DNA of 6,480 bases from positions 1 to 6,480 of the forward strand of contig JAHINZ010000097.1 in the NCBI GenBank assembly GCA_018895795.1, written 5' to 3'. The notes under the pieces are model-generated. The model was given only the letters and a program-made list of their open reading frames with translations. It made no database searches and was not told the origin of the DNA. Positions 5,481 through 6,480 of the stretch are shown here, piece by piece; position 1 is the stretch's first letter; the number at the start of each line of letters is the position of its first letter. A program made the translations under genes and the position numbers. This DNA is from Alphaproteobacteria bacterium. GTDB taxonomy: Bacteria > Pseudomonadota > Alphaproteobacteria > Caulobacterales > Caulobacteraceae.

Positions 5481-5618
5481 CCTTCTCCCAGAGGGAGAAG
5501 GCGGGGCCCGCGCCGCAGGCGTGGGAGGATGAGGGGCTAAGCCCTATCCGTCCGGCCCCGTAACCCCTCACCCTCCCATGCCGCGCATGGGTCCCTCCCT
5601 CTCCCTATGGGAGAGAGG
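5481..5618. repeat. Multi-hairpin palindromic intergenic repeat between purC and purS
   Basis: This 138-bp element nearly fills the purC-purS gap. It contains a perfect 9-bp hairpin (5481-5489 with 5493-5501), a long imperfect stem (5515-5536 with 5564-5585, including 5522-5536 against 5564-5578 with one mismatch), a nested 7-bp hairpin (5575-5581 with 5585-5591) that competes with the long stem, and a 7-bp hairpin (5599-5605 with 5609-5615). The first and last hairpins share a CTCCC-loop-GGGAG core. The style matches dispersed intergenic repeats I associate with Caulobacter genomes. It is probably a non-autonomous repeat that would fold in the purC-purS transcript; no transposase ORF is present. 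Confidence 0.75.
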
Positions 5619-5636
5619 CGAAGAAGGTCGAACGTG

Positions 5637-5876
5637 ATGAAAGCCACCGTCCAAGTGTTCCTCAAGCCCGGCGTCCTCGACGTTCAGGGCAAGGCCGTCG
5701 AGAACGCCCTGCATGGCCTGGGCTGGACCGACGTCAAGAACGTCCGCGTCGGCCGCACGATCGAGTTCGACGTGGCCGACGGCGACGCCGAAAAGGCCAA
5801 GGCCGAGGTCAAGGCGATGTGCGACAAGCTGCTCGCCAACACGGTGATCGAAAGCTATTCTATCAGCCTGGGCTGA
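5637..5876 (+). CDS. purS: Phosphoribosylformylglycinamidine synthase subunit PurS
   Basis: PurS is the small subunit of the three-part FGAM synthetase PurSQL, where it bridges the glutaminase PurQ and synthetase PurL so that ammonia can be passed between them. The 79-residue product is the normal length. Recognisable are the beta-strand start KATVQVFLKPGVLDVQGKAV (2-21), in which the common KPGVLDPQG has V for P, then VKNVRVGRTIEFDV (33-46) and LLANTVIESYSISLG at the end (65-79). The ATG at 5637 is preceded by AAGAAGG with 9 nt spacing, a better ribosome site than purC has. An in-frame GTG at 5634 is possible but would add only one residue. It lies downstream of purC across the repeat element and is followed after 12 nt by a small coiled-coil gene rather than by purQ. 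Confidence 0.95.
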   Translation: MKATVQVFLKPGVLDVQGKAVENALHGLGWTDVKNVRVGRTIEFDVADGDAEKAKAEVKAMCDKLLANTVIESYSISLG

Positions 5877-5888
5877 CGGGATGCGCCG

Positions 5889-6119
5889 ATGGGCGAAGCG
5901 ACCAACGACCTGATCTTCGAGGTGCTGAAAGCCATTCAGCACGATGTGGCGCAGGTTCGCTTGGACGTGCGCGAACTCAAGGCCGAACTTCAGGCCATGC
6001 GCGGACATATGCTCGCGACCCATCAGGATGTGGCCAATGTCTATCTAGCCCTGGATCGTCAGGACGGCCGCCTTAACCGCATCGAACGCCGGTTAGAGCT
6101 CGCCGAACCCGCCCTCTGA
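5889..6119 (+). CDS. Small coiled-coil protein of unknown function
   Basis: The 76-residue product has no signal peptide or membrane segment and no catalytic motif that I recognise. After a short N-terminus (MGEATNDLIFEVL), residues 11-40 (EVLKAIQHDV then AQVRLDVRELKAELQAMRGH) and 48-71 (DVANVYLALDRQDGRLNRIE, then RRLEL) show heptad-like hydrophobic spacing with alternating charges, suggesting two helices that form a coiled coil or helical hairpin. A histidine/methionine-rich turn (GHMLATH, 39-45) separates them. Similar short N-D-L-I-(F/Y)-E-V-L-K proteins occur in alphaproteobacteria as I recall, without an assigned role. The gene begins 12 nt after the purS stop with only a poor purine-rich site, so it is probably co-transcribed and perhaps coupled to purS. 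Its end is 9 bp from the convergent regulator gene. Codon use matches its neighbours, supporting real coding. Confidence 0.75.
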   Translation: MGEATNDLIFEVLKAIQHDVAQVRLDVRELKAELQAMRGHMLATHQDVANVYLALDRQDGRLNRIERRLELAEPAL

Positions 6120-6128
6120 GGCAGGTCG

Positions 6129-6480
6129 TCAGGCACTGAAGCTGACCCTCAGGGTCATCAGGCTGGTCTCGCGGATCGGCTCCAGATCCAGGCCCGGGTC
6201 GATCAGCATCTGGGTGCTCAGCCCCAGCAGCAGCGCCCCGACCATCAGGGCGGCCGCGTCGGCGTTCAGGCCCGCGCGGACCGAGCCGTCGGCCTGGCCG
6301 CGCAGGAACAGCGCCTCCAGCCGGACCTCGACGTCCTTGTGCGCCGCCGCGAACGGCGCGCGCAGGTCCGACACCTCGGCCACCGCCCCGGCCATCAGCA
6401 CGAAATAGGCCCGCGTCTCGCCATCCTGTTGCAGGTTGCTCAGATAGATGTCGACGAAGCCCAGCACCGCCTCCAGCCCG
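6129..6480 (-). CDS. TetR/AcrR-family transcriptional regulator, C-terminal part (truncated by window edge)
   Basis: The reading frame stays open to the window edge, giving 116 visible residues beginning GLEAVLGFVDIYLSNL; the N-terminal helix-turn-helix would be outside. The visible part is an all-helical ligand-binding and dimerisation domain. The segments RAYFVLMAGAVAEVSDLRAPF, then RLEALFLRGQADGSVRAGLN and AAALMVGALLLGLSTQMLID, then a final DLEPIRETSLMTL helix, follow the usual TetR order, in particular the R-x-G-Q-x-D/E-G-x-(L/V)-R-x-x-L/N and G-x-x-x-G-L patterns. The first GTG in the visible frame (6467) is almost certainly internal. The ligand and targets cannot be inferred; the gene it controls may be the one beyond the window. 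It is convergent with the coiled-coil gene with a 9-bp gap, and a small hairpin (6143-6157, 6-bp arms, 3-nt loop) lies in its last codons without a T-tract. Confidence 0.8.
   Translation of the reverse strand, partial: GLEAVLGFVDIYLSNLQQDGETRAYFVLMAGAVAEVSDLRAPFAAAHKDVEVRLEALFLRGQADGSVRAGLNADAAALMVGALLLGLSTQMLIDPGLDLEPIRETSLMTLRVSFSA

Noticed and set aside
5481..5618. CRISPR-like or insertion-sequence reading of the purC-purS repeat
   Set aside because: The units are palindromes of differing sequence without regular spacers, and there is no transposase; it fits a dispersed intergenic repeat better.
5964..5979. Second GAAC-N-GAAC pair, inside the coiled-coil gene
   Set aside because: The spacing is 8 rather than 7 and it lies within coding sequence, so it does not match the LexA operator.

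Overview
The window is GC-rich, gene-dense DNA from an alphaproteobacterium, most likely a Caulobacter-like member of the Caulobacteraceae. Three things point there: a gene for the alphaproteobacterial ATPase-inhibitor zeta subunit (formerly DUF1476), weak Shine-Dalgarno sites with tight ATGA overlaps, and a palindromic intergenic repeat of a style I associate with Caulobacter genomes. The genus is inferred from sequence character, not from a search.

Layout. Positions 1-96 (+) are the last codons of an M13-family (PepO/neprilysin-like) metallopeptidase, followed by an intrinsic terminator (125-158). Positions 192-3959 (+) hold an ethanolamine-use cassette: eutB and eutC, the two subunits of adenosylcobalamin-dependent ethanolamine ammonia-lyase, overlapping by ATGA, then an APC-family ethanolamine permease. 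The cassette closes at a hairpin (3972-3997) that can also stop transcription from the other side. Positions 4025-4342 (-) encode the zeta subunit. A 369-bp divergent intergenic region (4343-4711) follows. Positions 4712-6119 (+) hold purC, a repeat element, purS and a 76-residue coiled-coil protein of unknown function. Positions 6129-6480 (-) are the C-terminal part of a TetR/AcrR-type regulator whose N-terminus lies outside the window.

How the genes work together. The permease would import ethanolamine and EutBC would split it into acetaldehyde and ammonia, giving nitrogen and, after oxidation to acetyl-CoA by enzymes encoded elsewhere, carbon. No microcompartment shell gene, EutA reactivase or EutR regulator is present here, so this is the minimal non-compartment form. 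PurC (SAICAR synthetase) and PurS (small subunit of the PurSQL FGAM synthetase) are purine-synthesis steps; purQ and purL do not follow purS here.

No clear new multi-gene system is present. The least explained DNA is non-coding. The zeta-purC gap holds a perfect GAAC-N7-GAAC motif matching the alphaproteobacterial LexA (SOS) box, a 10-bp perfect inverted repeat enclosing about 50 nt of foldable sequence, a possible purC promoter whose -35 contains a GANTC methylation site, a GC hairpin with a T-rich tail, and a possible 36-codon leader ORF overlapping the purC start. The purC-purS gap is almost filled by a multi-hairpin repeat.
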